Positions 52,359 to 62,898 of a stretch of 64,000 nt of DNA are shown in pieces. Source of the DNA: Linderina pennispora (lineage: Eukaryota > Kickxellomycota > Kickxellomycetes > Kickxellales > Kickxellaceae); contig NW_024468253.1 in the NCBI RefSeq assembly GCF_002104995.1, forward strand, positions 558,001-622,000. Direction: 5' to 3'. The position numbers and the translations under genes were made by a program. Position 1 is the first letter of the stretch. Each line of letters opens with the position of its first letter. The notes under the pieces were generated by a model. It searched no databases. It saw only the letters and a program-made list of their open reading frames with translations, and was not told the origin of the DNA.

Positions 52359-53230
52359 ATGGCTCCTACTATTGTCTTCATTGGCGGCGGCAACATGTGC
52401 GAGGCTATCCTGTCTGGCCTGCTCAAGATTGGCCACCCGACTGCTAATGTCCGTGTGTCTGAGCCCTTCCCGAGCGTGCCCAGTATCTGCGCGAGAAGTA
52501 CTCGATTGACGTGTTTGAGAGCAACAACGACGCCATCACCGGCTCTGTAGGCAAGATCTCCACGTCCCCTGCCGACGTTGTCGTCCTGGCCGTGAAGCCG
52601 CAGGTTGTTGCCGGTGTCGTGAAGGGGGCTTCAGCAGCTCTGCTCGCTGCCCAGCCGCTGGTCATCTCGATCGTGGCCGGTGTTGCTATTGCCGACTTTA
52701 AGCGCTGGATCCACAGCTCGGGTGACAGCAGCGCCCACGTGCCTCTGGTGCGCCTGATGCCCAACACCCCGGCCCTGGTTGGCGAGGGCGCTGCCGGTAT
52801 GTTTGCCAACGAGGATGTCAGTGCCGCGCAGAAGGAGCAGACCGAGTACGTGGTCAAGAACATCGCCAAGGAGTACTTCTGGGTTGCCAGCGAGTCGGGT
52901 ATCGACGCTGTCTGCGCTGTCAGCGGCTCTGGTCCTGCCTACTTCTTCCTGGTCATCGAGGCCATGGAGAAGGCTGGCCAGGACCTGGGTCTGCCCGCTG
53001 ATGTGGCTAAGAGGCTGGCAGCCCAGACTGCGCTCGGTGCCGCCAAGATGGTGCTGACCAGCGAGGACGACGTTGCCACGCTGCGCCGCAAGGTCACCTC
53101 GCCCAACGGCACCACCCACGCCGCCATCGAGAAGATGAAGGAGGAGCGTGTCCCCGAGGGCGTCGACCAGGGGATGAAGGCGTGCTTTGCCCGTTGCTCG
53201 TCGCTGTCGGAGGAGTTTGGCAAGCTTTAA
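52359..53230 (+). CDS. PRO3: Pyrroline-5-carboxylate reductase
   Basis: It catalyses the last step of proline synthesis, NAD(P)H-dependent reduction of pyrroline-5-carboxylate. The N-terminus MAPTIVFIGGGNMCEAILSG carries the Rossmann GxGxM-type dinucleotide loop. VPLVRLMPNTPALVGEGAAG, AVSGSGPAYFFLVIEAMEKA and TSPNGTTHAAI are the classical family blocks. One base is missing near 52471 (after SEPFP), which breaks the frame between the first 37 codons and the remainder. Similarity continues directly (ERAQYLREKYSIDVFESN). About 290 aa, normal length. The PRO3 symbol is used by orthology to yeast. Confidence 0.92.
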
Positions 53231-53267
53231 CGCAGCCCCACCACCATAGCGTTTGCCATAGATGCCA

Positions 53268-53273
53268 AATAAA
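53268..53273 (+). terminator. P5C reductase polyadenylation signal
   Basis: AATAAA 38 bp downstream of the stop codon. Confidence 0.5.
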
Positions 53274-53404
53274 AAACATAGTCAAAGCACATGATCCGTC
53301 TGCCTGGGACGCTTGGCAGGTCTCTGCAGGCGAGTTTGGACAAACGTCATTGGCAACCTCTCCTTCGTTGTCCTTCGTTGTCTATTTTTTTTTTTTTCAC
53401 ACCA

Positions 53405-55261
53405 ATGTCGCACCAGCTGACGGACCCGCTCATTGACACATTCAAGGCAGCACTGGTACACATTACCAATGCCAACGACCGTGTCAAGGTGCTGTTTGCC
53501 ATCGAGTCGCGGGCGCTGCTTCTTGAATGTGAGCGCACGTACCAGGTCCAGTTAGACGAGCTGCAACAGAAGCATTCGCGGGCACGCGAGCAGCTCGAGC
53601 GCAAGCAGGCGCAGATCAGTGAGGAGCGACTGCGCGTTGACCAGCTACGGCGCAAAACTGCCGGTTCAAAGTTCAAGTGGATCACAAAGGAGCTGGACAG
53701 CGCTGTCAGTGGGTTGGAGTTCTCGGAGCTGATGGTCGAGCGGGCCGAGAAGGCTGTAGATGACAGCGCGACGGAGCTACAGCGCGCAAAAGAAGATGGT
53801 GCACGAGAAACCAGACAGTTCAGAGACGATGCACACAGGGCGTATGAGGCATGTGCTAATATACTGGATGTTATCCCGGCGGATCCAGATACGCAGAGGG
53901 GTGCGCCAGGAATCTGCCAGCAGTTCATGGCCGTGATCCCTGTCAAAACTGCATCGGTGCCGCTGAGCAAGCCAGAGCACACATTGCCCCCTCCACTGCC
54001 TCCACCGCCTCCACCACCACAAACACGCGCATCTGTATCGCCAGATCTCGAAGGAGCCCGCTCGAGACCACAGATGAACCAGCGTGGGTGCTCGCTCCCG
54101 CCCCCACCGCCACCGCCACCTCTGGTATCTGAGCTAGCACCATACCTCCCGCCTCCACCGCCACCTCCCAACTACATACCACTGCCTGGTCCAAAAAACG
54201 AGGTCCAGCCAGCTCCACGGCCTGTGCCATACATCCCTGGTGCACGTGCACACTACCCTCCACCTCCATTAACCCGCCTGCCATCGCCACCGCCATCACA
54301 CGCACTCGGAGACACCCATATGCAGTCTGTGGAGGAAGTTAGCCCGCCACGGATCCCGCCTAGGCCACGGTACATGTCCATGCCTGCAGTTACTGAGCCA
54401 GCACATGCCTCGCCGCCTCCACTACCACAGACCCAGCGACCAGGTCGTGCTCTGCAGCAACCAACAGCCTATGGAGATAAGCTGCATCCGCCACTCGATA
54501 GCGACATGCACCGCCAGTCGGCACCGCCAAAAATGCCACAGCCGCCGCCGAAGCCAGCGTCACTGAAGCTCGCACTTCGATACCAGCGACCTGCCAGCCG
54601 CCCAATTGTGATGTCAATTAACAACAGTCTAGAGACGCAGCTGGCAGTCCGGCGCTTCCAGACGCAATTGCCTCGAAAGTTTCTTATTCGCATGCCATCG
54701 CCGACCAGCCCCGATATCGATTCCGTCCGCCGTGCGGTGTTTGGGCATGTTTGGGCGTGCATTCGAGCAATGCTGCAAGAATCGGTGCCTGGGATTGCCA
54801 GGGCAGAACTGATCGATAATATGGCGACCAGCAGTACCGGCGTATCCATTGACGTGTACGATGGGAGGGTAAACCACCCTATTTTGCGGATGCCAGTAGA
54901 TATCACCGGGTCATTCAAGCGCTGTCCGCAGCAGCAAGACTACCCCTGCGACGTACCTCCAGCAAACAGTCAAGAGTCGGCAAATATTCACCGGTTGGAA
55001 GGCGAGTTCGGCGGTATGTGCGACCCGATAGCCATCGAACGGGCAATTAAGAGCTTGGTACAGCAGCGCATAGCCACCGAGCCACTGTCTCAAGAATGTG
55101 GTGTAGTGATTGCTGCTGAAGGCATGTTGCTGGCGAGGCGAACCGACCACCAGGGTGTTGAGATCAGCCCACTAGTCGCATTCAACGGCACAGTGCCCCA
55201 CCCTGTAGCAGCCATCGGATTCTATGTCATGGAAGCACTAAATCGCCTTGCAGATTGCTAA
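53405..55261 (+). CDS. Coiled-coil/polyproline protein of unknown function
   Basis: The ATG at 53405 (MSHQLTDPLIDTFKAALVHI) is preferred to one at 53291, because the extra 38 residues encode a poly-T tract and look like leader. Residues about 1-170 form a charged coiled coil (HSRAREQLERKQAQISEERL). Residues 190-400 are Pro-rich with PPPPPP runs, as in profilin-, SH3- or WW-binding linkers. A folded C-terminal domain (about 430-618) contains HVWACIRAMLQESVPGIARA and ISPLVAFNGTVPHPVAAIGF. No known domain is recognised. The layout recalls actin-regulatory scaffolds, but there is no FH2 or WH2 motif. Confidence 0.65.
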   Translation: MSHQLTDPLIDTFKAALVHITNANDRVKVLFAIESRALLLECERTYQVQLDELQQKHSRAREQLERKQAQISEERLRVDQLRRKTAGSKFKWITKELDSAVSGLEFSELMVERAEKAVDDSATELQRAKEDGARETRQFRDDAHRAYEACANILDVIPADPDTQRGAPGICQQFMAVIPVKTASVPLSKPEHTLPPPLPPPPPPPQTRASVSPDLEGARSRPQMNQRGCSLPPPPPPPPLVSELAPYLPPPPPPPNYIPLPGPKNEVQPAPRPVPYIPGARAHYPPPPLTRLPSPPPSHALGDTHMQSVEEVSPPRIPPRPRYMSMPAVTEPAHASPPPLPQTQRPGRALQQPTAYGDKLHPPLDSDMHRQSAPPKMPQPPPKPASLKLALRYQRPASRPIVMSINNSLETQLAVRRFQTQLPRKFLIRMPSPTSPDIDSVRRAVFGHVWACIRAMLQESVPGIARAELIDNMATSSTGVSIDVYDGRVNHPILRMPVDITGSFKRCPQQQDYPCDVPPANSQESANIHRLEGEFGGMCDPIAIERAIKSLVQQRIATEPLSQECGVVIAAEGMLLARRTDHQGVEISPLVAFNGTVPHPVAAIGFYVMEALNRLADC

Positions 55262-56027
55262 GCGCAGCCCCCCTTGCGATTCATTTATTTTTGCAAGAGA
55301 ACTTTAGGGTAGATCTGCCTAAATGAGTCACGCAAGCTCGCTAGTGCTGCGAAAGAGAACAAATGAGTTTCGGAACCTAACCAAGGCGATGGACTTTTAG
55401 GTACACCACAGTACTCAGTCATAAAGAACTAGCAGGACACCAAAAACTATGAACGATGTCGATGGCAACAAGAGCACAGCACTGCAGATACAAGCACAAC
55501 AAGCCCTGTTTGCCAGGTTAATTCAGTTTATGCATGCTACATGAACGACGAGATAGGTTACTAAGCCAGCTGGCTAGGTGATGGCCACAGGCTCTGTGGC
55601 ATGATTGGTAATGTTGCGCACCCGCTGCGGCTGTCCCTGATATCGACATGTCAGCCGAATCAGGTTACAGCAAGCCAGGCGCCAACGAGAGCCCCGCTAC
55701 AGCCTACAATGTGGAGGTAGAGTCTAGCCTCTGATAAGTTGCACAGATGGCCATATTGAAAACCCCCTTGCACAACTCATCTATTCCCTTTTCTCTCTTT
55801 TCTTCAGTATTAAATATGGCTTTTAAAATCCCCACACATTCAACAAACATAACAGTATATCTATTATGAACATTCCTAATATAAATGTAGTAGCTAAGCC
55901 TGAGAACAGTAAGGCAGCTGCCAATAGTGGCCCTATAGTAGCATAGTCAGTAGATATCCACTGCAGTGATCTATAAGCTATATTTGCAGCCTTTTAGAAT
56001 ATGTACTCTATACTTAACTATACTATA
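55262..56027. other. Intergenic region
   Basis: The distal part (about 55790-56027) is A+T-rich like the transposon island and leads into a hairpin element. No gene recognised. Confidence 0.4.
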
Positions 56028-56463
56028 GGGGTCATTCTTAGACTTGTAAATTTTAGTAATTTGCAATTTACATATTTAAATAATCATTTTCTGAACAATT
56101 TTCTACTACTAGATATATCTCACTTAGTAGCCATTTATAAACACAAAAAAATTCTGGATACAGTAATTATTATTATCTAAGATATAAATATTTTTCTTAC
56201 TATTTCACCCAAACTACTATCAGCATCTTGGAAAAGTCTCAGTAAACATGATTTCTTTATAGTTGCTTAGCCATATCTATTGAGATATTGACTTTTGTTG
56301 CCCAAAGATAATTAACCCCAAATATGCAAAGTTTTTTCTTTCTGGTTGAAATCATATTCACTGAAACTTTTCTAAGATGCTAATAGTGGTTTAGGTGAAA
56401 TTTCCAGTAGTTTCAACATGCATAAATAATTATTGTGCAGATAAGTAACTCTGACTGACCTCC
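56028..56463. mobile_element. Hairpin (MITE-like) element, type 1, second copy
   Basis: GGGGTCATTCTTAGACTTG at the left and CTGACTGACCTCC at the right, matching 11880-12341 end to end and including both CATCTTGGAAAAGT arms (about 56223-56250 and about 56355-56385). Some substitutions but the same boundaries. No target duplication is obvious. It shows that these elements also occur away from the large transposon. Confidence 0.7.
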
Positions 56464-57369
56464 TGTCTTATGCTTCATTTCTAACCCCTGTAATTTCTAT
56501 TGGGGTGTAATCGGAATTGGCCTATTGCTGGGCTCTAGGGTTTAGCAGAGCAGGCAGGTATGAGATAGCCTATTGTAAGGGTCTTAGCAGGGCCCTTTCA
56601 ACAGAAAGAGAATGCTGGATCTGTCAGGTCCTAGGGCCAGTGAGTAATGGGTCTGGTATGGCCATGTTTCGGCTGTATCCTGGCTAAGCAGGCAGCACCC
56701 TTTCATATGCGAGTCACAGGGCCGAGCTTTGGCTGCGAAGAGGATTAGACATTAGCCAGCGCTGTTTCAAAGAGGCGTACTGTATTCGTCATACCATTGG
56801 GCAATATGCACTCACGTGCTATATGCTGTCAACAGCGAATTCCGATCGTCGCACTATTTTTCTGCAAGAGCAAGAAAACGTCGCAAAAACCCCCACTAGA
56901 GCCCGAAACAAGCGATGTCCTCCTCTCGCTTTCGCTGCTAAGTTATCGAGTCAATTATTTATCTCTTTTCTACTGGTTTGCACTCTTCACACCTTTTGCT
57001 GGCGAAAGATAGGATAAACACACACTACCACACCGTAGGTCTCTATTCACGCGCCACCTTGCAGTGCGAAAAACACAGCTCTTCTTCCCCCCAAAAATAG
57101 AGCCGAGTGGGCCGCTAAAGACGAACGAACGAAAGGTACCAACCAGGGCGACAGCTGCTTTGCTCACTCGCGCTAACCGGAGTTTTTTATTTTATTTGTT
57201 TGCTGGCAGGCAGATGAGCACGCACTCACCGATTTGACCAATCTTTCTTTTTTGTATTCACTATAGCCGTGCTGCTCTACAGGACCACAATCAGCGGTCT
57301 GCATTCACTCACCCAGCACCTGCACGTACACAACGCATACATACACACACTAGGCATTTCCAGGCGACG
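56464..57369. other. Upstream region of the myosin V gene
   Basis: No coding frame is supported. The last 300 bp are pyrimidine-rich with CACACA runs, as expected of a leader and promoter of an expressed gene. Confidence 0.4.
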
Positions 57370-60300
57370 ATGAGCTCACCCAGCACCGAGGCGAGCCTGG
57401 CGGAATTGAAGGTGTACGCCAAGGTACCGTATTGCTCGATAAACGTCCAACCCCGAGTGCGCTCACAGCACAGTACAGCGACACCCACGCTGAGGGGCGA
57501 GGACTGAGAGGCCTCTAAGCCTCATGTCTACTCTATCTACACTCTGGGCACAGGTATACGCAACAGCGGCTCTAACCACAACAAAACAACAAGAGGAAAA
57601 TAGGGAACAAAGGCATTCTTTGCTGACGATGAGAAGGCTTGGGTCCAGGCGACACTGACAGAAAAAGTGGTCGACGAGGCCAGCCGCACAGTCAAGATGA
57701 CATTTGAGGGCAACGACGAGGATGCGCCGCAGACGTATCACTTTGAGGCGACCTTTGACGAACTGCTCAAGAAGCTCAAGGGCCTGCCGCCGCTGGTGAA
57801 TCCGCCGCTGCTGGAGGGAATCGATGACCTGACGAACCTCAGCCACCTCAACGAGCCAGCGGTCCTGCACAACCTGCACGTGCGGTACGGGATGCACAAC
57901 ATCTACACGTACTCGGGCATCGTGCTGGTCGCGCTGAACCCCTTTGCCCGTGTGCCGCTGTACTCGCAGGATATCCTGGAGGCGTATGCAGGACGCATGC
58001 GGGGCGAGCTCGAGCCCCACCTGTTTGCGATCTCCGAGGATGCATTCCAGGGGATGGTGCGGGACCGGAAAAACCAGACCATCATTGTGTCTGGCGAGTC
58101 AGGAGCGGGCAAGACCATGAGCGCAAAGTACATCATGCGCTACTTTGCATCGGCGCACGAGGACGGCAGCTCGTCGAACGATTCGTCGGGGATCAGCAAG
58201 GTTGAGGAGCAGATCCTGGCCACAAACCCGGTTCTTGAGTCGTTTGGTAACGCCAAGACCACCCGCAACGACAACTCGTCGCGGTTTGGAAAGTTCCTGG
58301 AGATCCGATTCAACGAGCGGCACGCCATCGAGGCGGCGTTCATCCGCACATACCTGCTTGAGCGGTCGCGTCTGGTATACCAGCCAACGATTGAGCGCAA
58401 CTACCACATCTTCTACCAGCTGCTTGCGGCAGTACCCGAGGACATGCGTGACAAGCTCGGACTCACCAATGCTACGTGGGAGACATTCCACTATACGTCG
58501 CAGGGTGGCAGCGGCGAGATCGCCGGTGTCGATGACGCAGTCGAGTTCAAGATCACCAGCGATGCGCTGTCTGTCATCGGTGTCAGCAACGAGAGCCAGA
58601 AGCTGATCTACACGCTGCTGTCTGCGCTGCTGCACATGGGCAACCTGGAGATTGGCGGGTCAGAGCGGATGGGAGCCTCGATCAAGGACGATAACGCGGC
58701 GTGCAACAAGGTGGTTGAGCTGCTCCAGATCGACGGCACGCTGTTCCGCAAGTGGCTGACCAAGAAGCAAATTGTGACGCGCAGCGAGAAGATTGTCAGC
58801 AACCTCACCGTAGTCCAGTCGCAGGTCGTTCGGGATTCGGTGGCAAAGTTCATCTATGCACATCTGTTCGACTGGATCGTCGCTACTATCAATGCGTCGC
58901 TGGTCGGGTCGGCAGCTGGTGATCCGGCGTCGTTCATCGGCGTGCTGGACATCTATGGGTTCGAGCACTTTGAGCACAACTCGTTTGAGCAGTTCTGCAT
59001 CAACTACGCCAACGAGAAGCTGCAGCAAAACTTCAACCGCCACGTGTTCAAGCTGGAGCAGGAGGAGTACCAGCGCGAGCAGCTGGCCAACTGGACATTT
59101 GTTGATTTCCAGGACAACCAGCCGTGCATTGATCTGATTGAGGGCAAGCTAGGTGTGCTAGCGCTGCTCGATGAGGAGAGCCGGCTGCAGCAGGGCACGG
59201 ACAAGACGTTTGCCGAGAAGCTGTACAGGCAGTTTGCCAGCTCGCCCAAGCCGCAACCCGAGACGCCGTCGGCGTTCTTCCGCAAGCCGCGCTTTGGATC
59301 AGACAAGTTCACTATCCGGCATTACGCCCATGACGTTACATACGAGTCCGAAGGGTTTATCGAAAAGAACAAGGACACGGTGCCGGACGAGATCCAGAAC
59401 GTGCTCAAGGCGTCGACCAACTCGTTCCTGAAGGAGATCCTGGTGGAGCCCGAGCCCGAGCAGCAGCCGGCGCCAAAGGGCCGGCTCAGCGTGCGTGCCG
59501 CTCGCAAGCCGACGCTCGGCACTGTGTTCAAGCACTCGCTGGTGTCGCTGATGGAGACGATTGAGGCGACCGAGTCGCACTACATCCGCTGCATCAAGCC
59601 AAACGAGGCCAAGGCGGCGTGGCAGTTCGACGCGCCAATGGTGCTGGCCCAGCTGCGCGCCTGCGGTGTGCTCGAGACGATCCGCATCAGCTGCGCCGGC
59701 TACCCATCGCGGCTGCTGATCCCTGAGTTTATCCACCGCTACCGCGTTCTGCTGCCCTCGGAGGTCTCGTCGCAGGCAAACTCAATGGAAGACGTGCGTG
59801 CGCTGGCAGTCAAGATCCTTGACTCGGCGTTCCAGGAGAGCGACCGCTACCAGGTCGGGCTGACCAAGGTGTTTTTCCGTGCTGGCATGCTCGCGCTGGT
59901 CGAGAAGCTGCGTGTCGAGCGGCTCAACAGCGCTGCTACCAAGATCCAGTGCCTGGTGCGCGGGCACCAGCAGCGCACAAAGTTCCTCAAGATGCGCAAG
60001 GCAGCCCGCGTCATCCAGCTCGGCGTGCGCGGGTATCTGGCGCGTCGCGAGCTGCAGAAGCGGCGCAACACCCGCGCTGCGGTGGTCATCCAGTCGGCGG
60101 TGCGTGCCTACCTGGCTCGTACCAACTATGCTCGCGAGCGCCATGCAATTGTGCGGCTGCAGGCCATGGTGCGCGGCAAGATTGCCCGCAAGCAGACGCT
60201 TGCTCTGCGCCAGGTGCATGCGGCAAGCGTCATCCAGAAGCACGTACGTGGCCACCAGAAGCGCAGCGCGTATCTGCACCAGCGCGACCTGGTCGTCAAG

Positions 60301-62520
60301 ATGCAGAGCAACGTGCGTGCTCGTGCTGCCCGGCGCGAGCTCAAGGGGCGCAAGGAAGAGGTACGGTCGGCTGCTCACTTCCAGGAGGTCACATACAAGC
60401 TCGAAGGCAAGCTGATGGAGCTCACGCGTCAGCTGCAGACCCAGCGCAACGAATCGAAGCAGCTGTCGATCCAGCTGGCCGAGTCGGAGGCCCGCTCGGC
60501 CCAGCTGGCCGAGAAGCTGGCTGGCTCGCAGCAGGAGTCGCGGGAGCTGCGCGACCAGCAGGAGGACAAGATCCGTCTTGCCACCGAGGAGCTGACGCGC
60601 CAGGTGGCCGAGGTCACTGCTGCCAAGGCGGCTGTTGACGAAAAGTGCAAGCAGCTGGTGGACCAGGTTGCGGCTACGCACAAGGAGCTCAACGCCGTGC
60701 GTGCTGAGGCCGAGCGGGAGCGCGGCGAGTCGATGACTGCTCGTGAGCAGCTCGAGAAGAAGCTGGAGGAGCTCGAGGCCGAGCTGTCTGCATCCAAGAC
60801 GCAGCTGGCCGACGCCCGCGCCCAGCACCAGCAGCAGATGCTGATCTACCAGCAGCAACACAGCAATGAGCAGCCATCGTCGATCAAGCGCTCCGACACC
60901 AGCGGCAGCAGGTGGAAGGCAGCGGCCAACTACTCTGCCACCGGCTACGAGATGGCTGACTCGGCCACGCCGCCGCACCCGCTGCCGCACGTTGGTGGCG
61001 CTGTCCTGCCCAATGCCCACGCCAACGCGCACCCGATTTCGCCGGTCGAGGACGTGCAGCGTCGCCCGCATTCGGTTGACACTGCGCGCCAAGCCTCTGC
61101 GCGTGCACTGGAGAGCGTTGCCAACAAGCGGTCGACCATCGGTGGCGACGAGGGCCGCACATTGGCCAAGATGCTGGGCTCGCTCGGTGCGTTTGGCGCC
61201 GGTGCGATTGCCGAGGAGGAGGAGCATCCAGCCTTCGAGCTGCACAGCGAGGACGAGGTGCGCGATATGCTGGAAAGCGACGACAACCTGATCACCGAGG
61301 TACTCAACGAGCTGATCGGTGATCTGCAGGTGCCGCTGCCCAACCTGGATGCCGAGTACTCGCAGCCTGACCTGCTGTTCCCGGCGCATCTGATCGGCCT
61401 GTGCGTGATCAAGATGTTCCAGTACAACCTGTCACGTCGCATTGACCGGCTGCTGATGTCGTCGATTGCTCGCATCCAGAAGAAAACCGCGGCGTTTGAG
61501 TCCGACTACACTTCTGCGTTCTGGCTGTCGAATGTGTTTGAGCTCCTGTCAATCATCAAGACATCGATGACCGAGCACCAGTCGTCGACGTACGAGTACG
61601 CCGAGTCCGAGCGTGCCATGAACGAGGGCATGCAGTATCTGGAGAGCCTCCTGTCGGACATCTACTTTGGCTGGATCAGGGACCTGCAGAAGCGCTTTGG
61701 CAAGCTGATCATCCCTGGCGTCGTCGAGAGCGAGGCGCTTCCTGGCTTCACTGCCAACGACTCGAGCTTCTTCAACCGGCTCATGGGCACTGGCCCGCGC
61801 GAGTCGCCGGTGAAGATCGAGAACGTGCTGAGTTTCTTCAACCACATCTGGCGCACGATGGAGTTCTACTTTGTAAACCCCGCGATCATGCGCCAGATCA
61901 TGTCGGAGCTGCTCTGCAACATTGGCGTGACGGCGTTCAACAACATCATCATGCGCCGCAACTTCTGCTCGTGGAAGCGTGGCATGCAGATCCAGTACAA
62001 CCTGACCCGCATCGAGGAGTGGTGCAAGACACACAACGTTGCCGACTCGTCACGCAACCTCGACCGCCTCCTGCAGCTTGTAAAGCTGCTGCAGCTGCAG
62101 AAGTCGTCGGAGCAGGATATCGACATCATGTTCGAGGTCTGCGACCTCCTGAACCCAGCCCAGATCAAGAAGCTGCTGTCGATCTATGCTGTCAGCGACT
62201 ACGAGAACCCGATTGTCGGCCCGGTCATGACCGAGGTTACCCGCCGTGCTGCCTCCACCGAGAAGTCTGACAACATCCTTCTCGACACCAACGATCTGAC
62301 CGACCAGGTCCTGTACCTGACCGCGCGCAAGGTGCCGGCGATCGAGACGTACATTCCGCCCGAGTTCAAGATGCCGCGTGTGCGTGCGCTGGTTGACTCG
62401 CAGACCGACGTGGCGTACGATGACGATGACGAGGAGTATGGAGATGAGGACGACGAGGTCGGCGACTACGGCCACCACCCAGTGGACCGGTACAGCGAGC
62501 AAACGCTGGCCTACAACTAA
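57370..62520 (+). CDS. MYO5: Class V myosin heavy chain (1,656 aa, two exons)
   Basis: The motor moves vesicles, organelles and mRNA along actin. Exon 1 (57370-57423, 18 codons, MSSPSTEASLAELKVYAK) is spliced in phase 0 to 57604, giving GTKAFFADDEKAWVQATL, the SH3-like N-terminal subdomain. The motor spans about residues 75-775, with the P-loop GESGAGKT at 182-189, NDNSSRFGK (switch I) and LDIYGFEHFEHNSFEQFCIN (switch II and relay). The lever has IQ motifs at about 796-935 (six, for example ATKIQCLVRG, VIQLGVRGYLARRE). A coiled coil follows (about 940-1107), and the cargo-binding DIL/globular tail (about 1276-1550) contains FNNIIMRRNFCSWKRGMQIQ. The C-terminus is acidic. The frame is intact throughout. 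Confidence 0.97.
57424..57603 (+). other. Myosin V intron 1
   Basis: GTACCG donor after the codons for VYAK and AAAATAG acceptor. It is 180 bp in phase 0; splicing yields the VYAKGTKAFF sequence expected at the start of class V myosins. Confidence 0.85.
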
Positions 62521-62898
62521 AATTAGGGCCGGTTTTTGTTGTAGCAGCCTGAGAATGCGGAGACGAAGATGCATTCTTGGCTGATATTCCTGTATATCCG
62601 CGGCTATTTCTTGAGCTGGCAAATGGCTGGTGGTCCTATGTGTCCCCGCACTATGCAGTTCCGACAAATGTGGAGAGGCGAGCATCTCTTCTTTTTTGTC
62701 TCCAGAGTGCAGAAAATAAACATTCACTTTCCTCTCGCCTGGGACCTGCGTGCTGTGGGAGGGATATCCCTCTGGCTTGCAGCATACAAAAGGCGGGATG
62801 TCTGGAGTCGCTACTATTGCTGGCCTCTGCTGCTGAAAAGTACATTCCACTGCCTCTCTTACATCTTGCACTCACATACATTTATATCGTATCACCAT
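62521..62898. other. Intergenic region
   Basis: Between the myosin V stop and the next start codon. No gene. A TTTATAT about 20 bp before the ATG is too close to be a typical TATA box here. Confidence 0.35.

Noticed and set aside
59782-61389. 535-codon minus-strand frame inside the myosin V gene
   Set aside because: Shadow of the highly biased codon use of myosin V; the Leu/His/Arg-rich product has no family resemblance.
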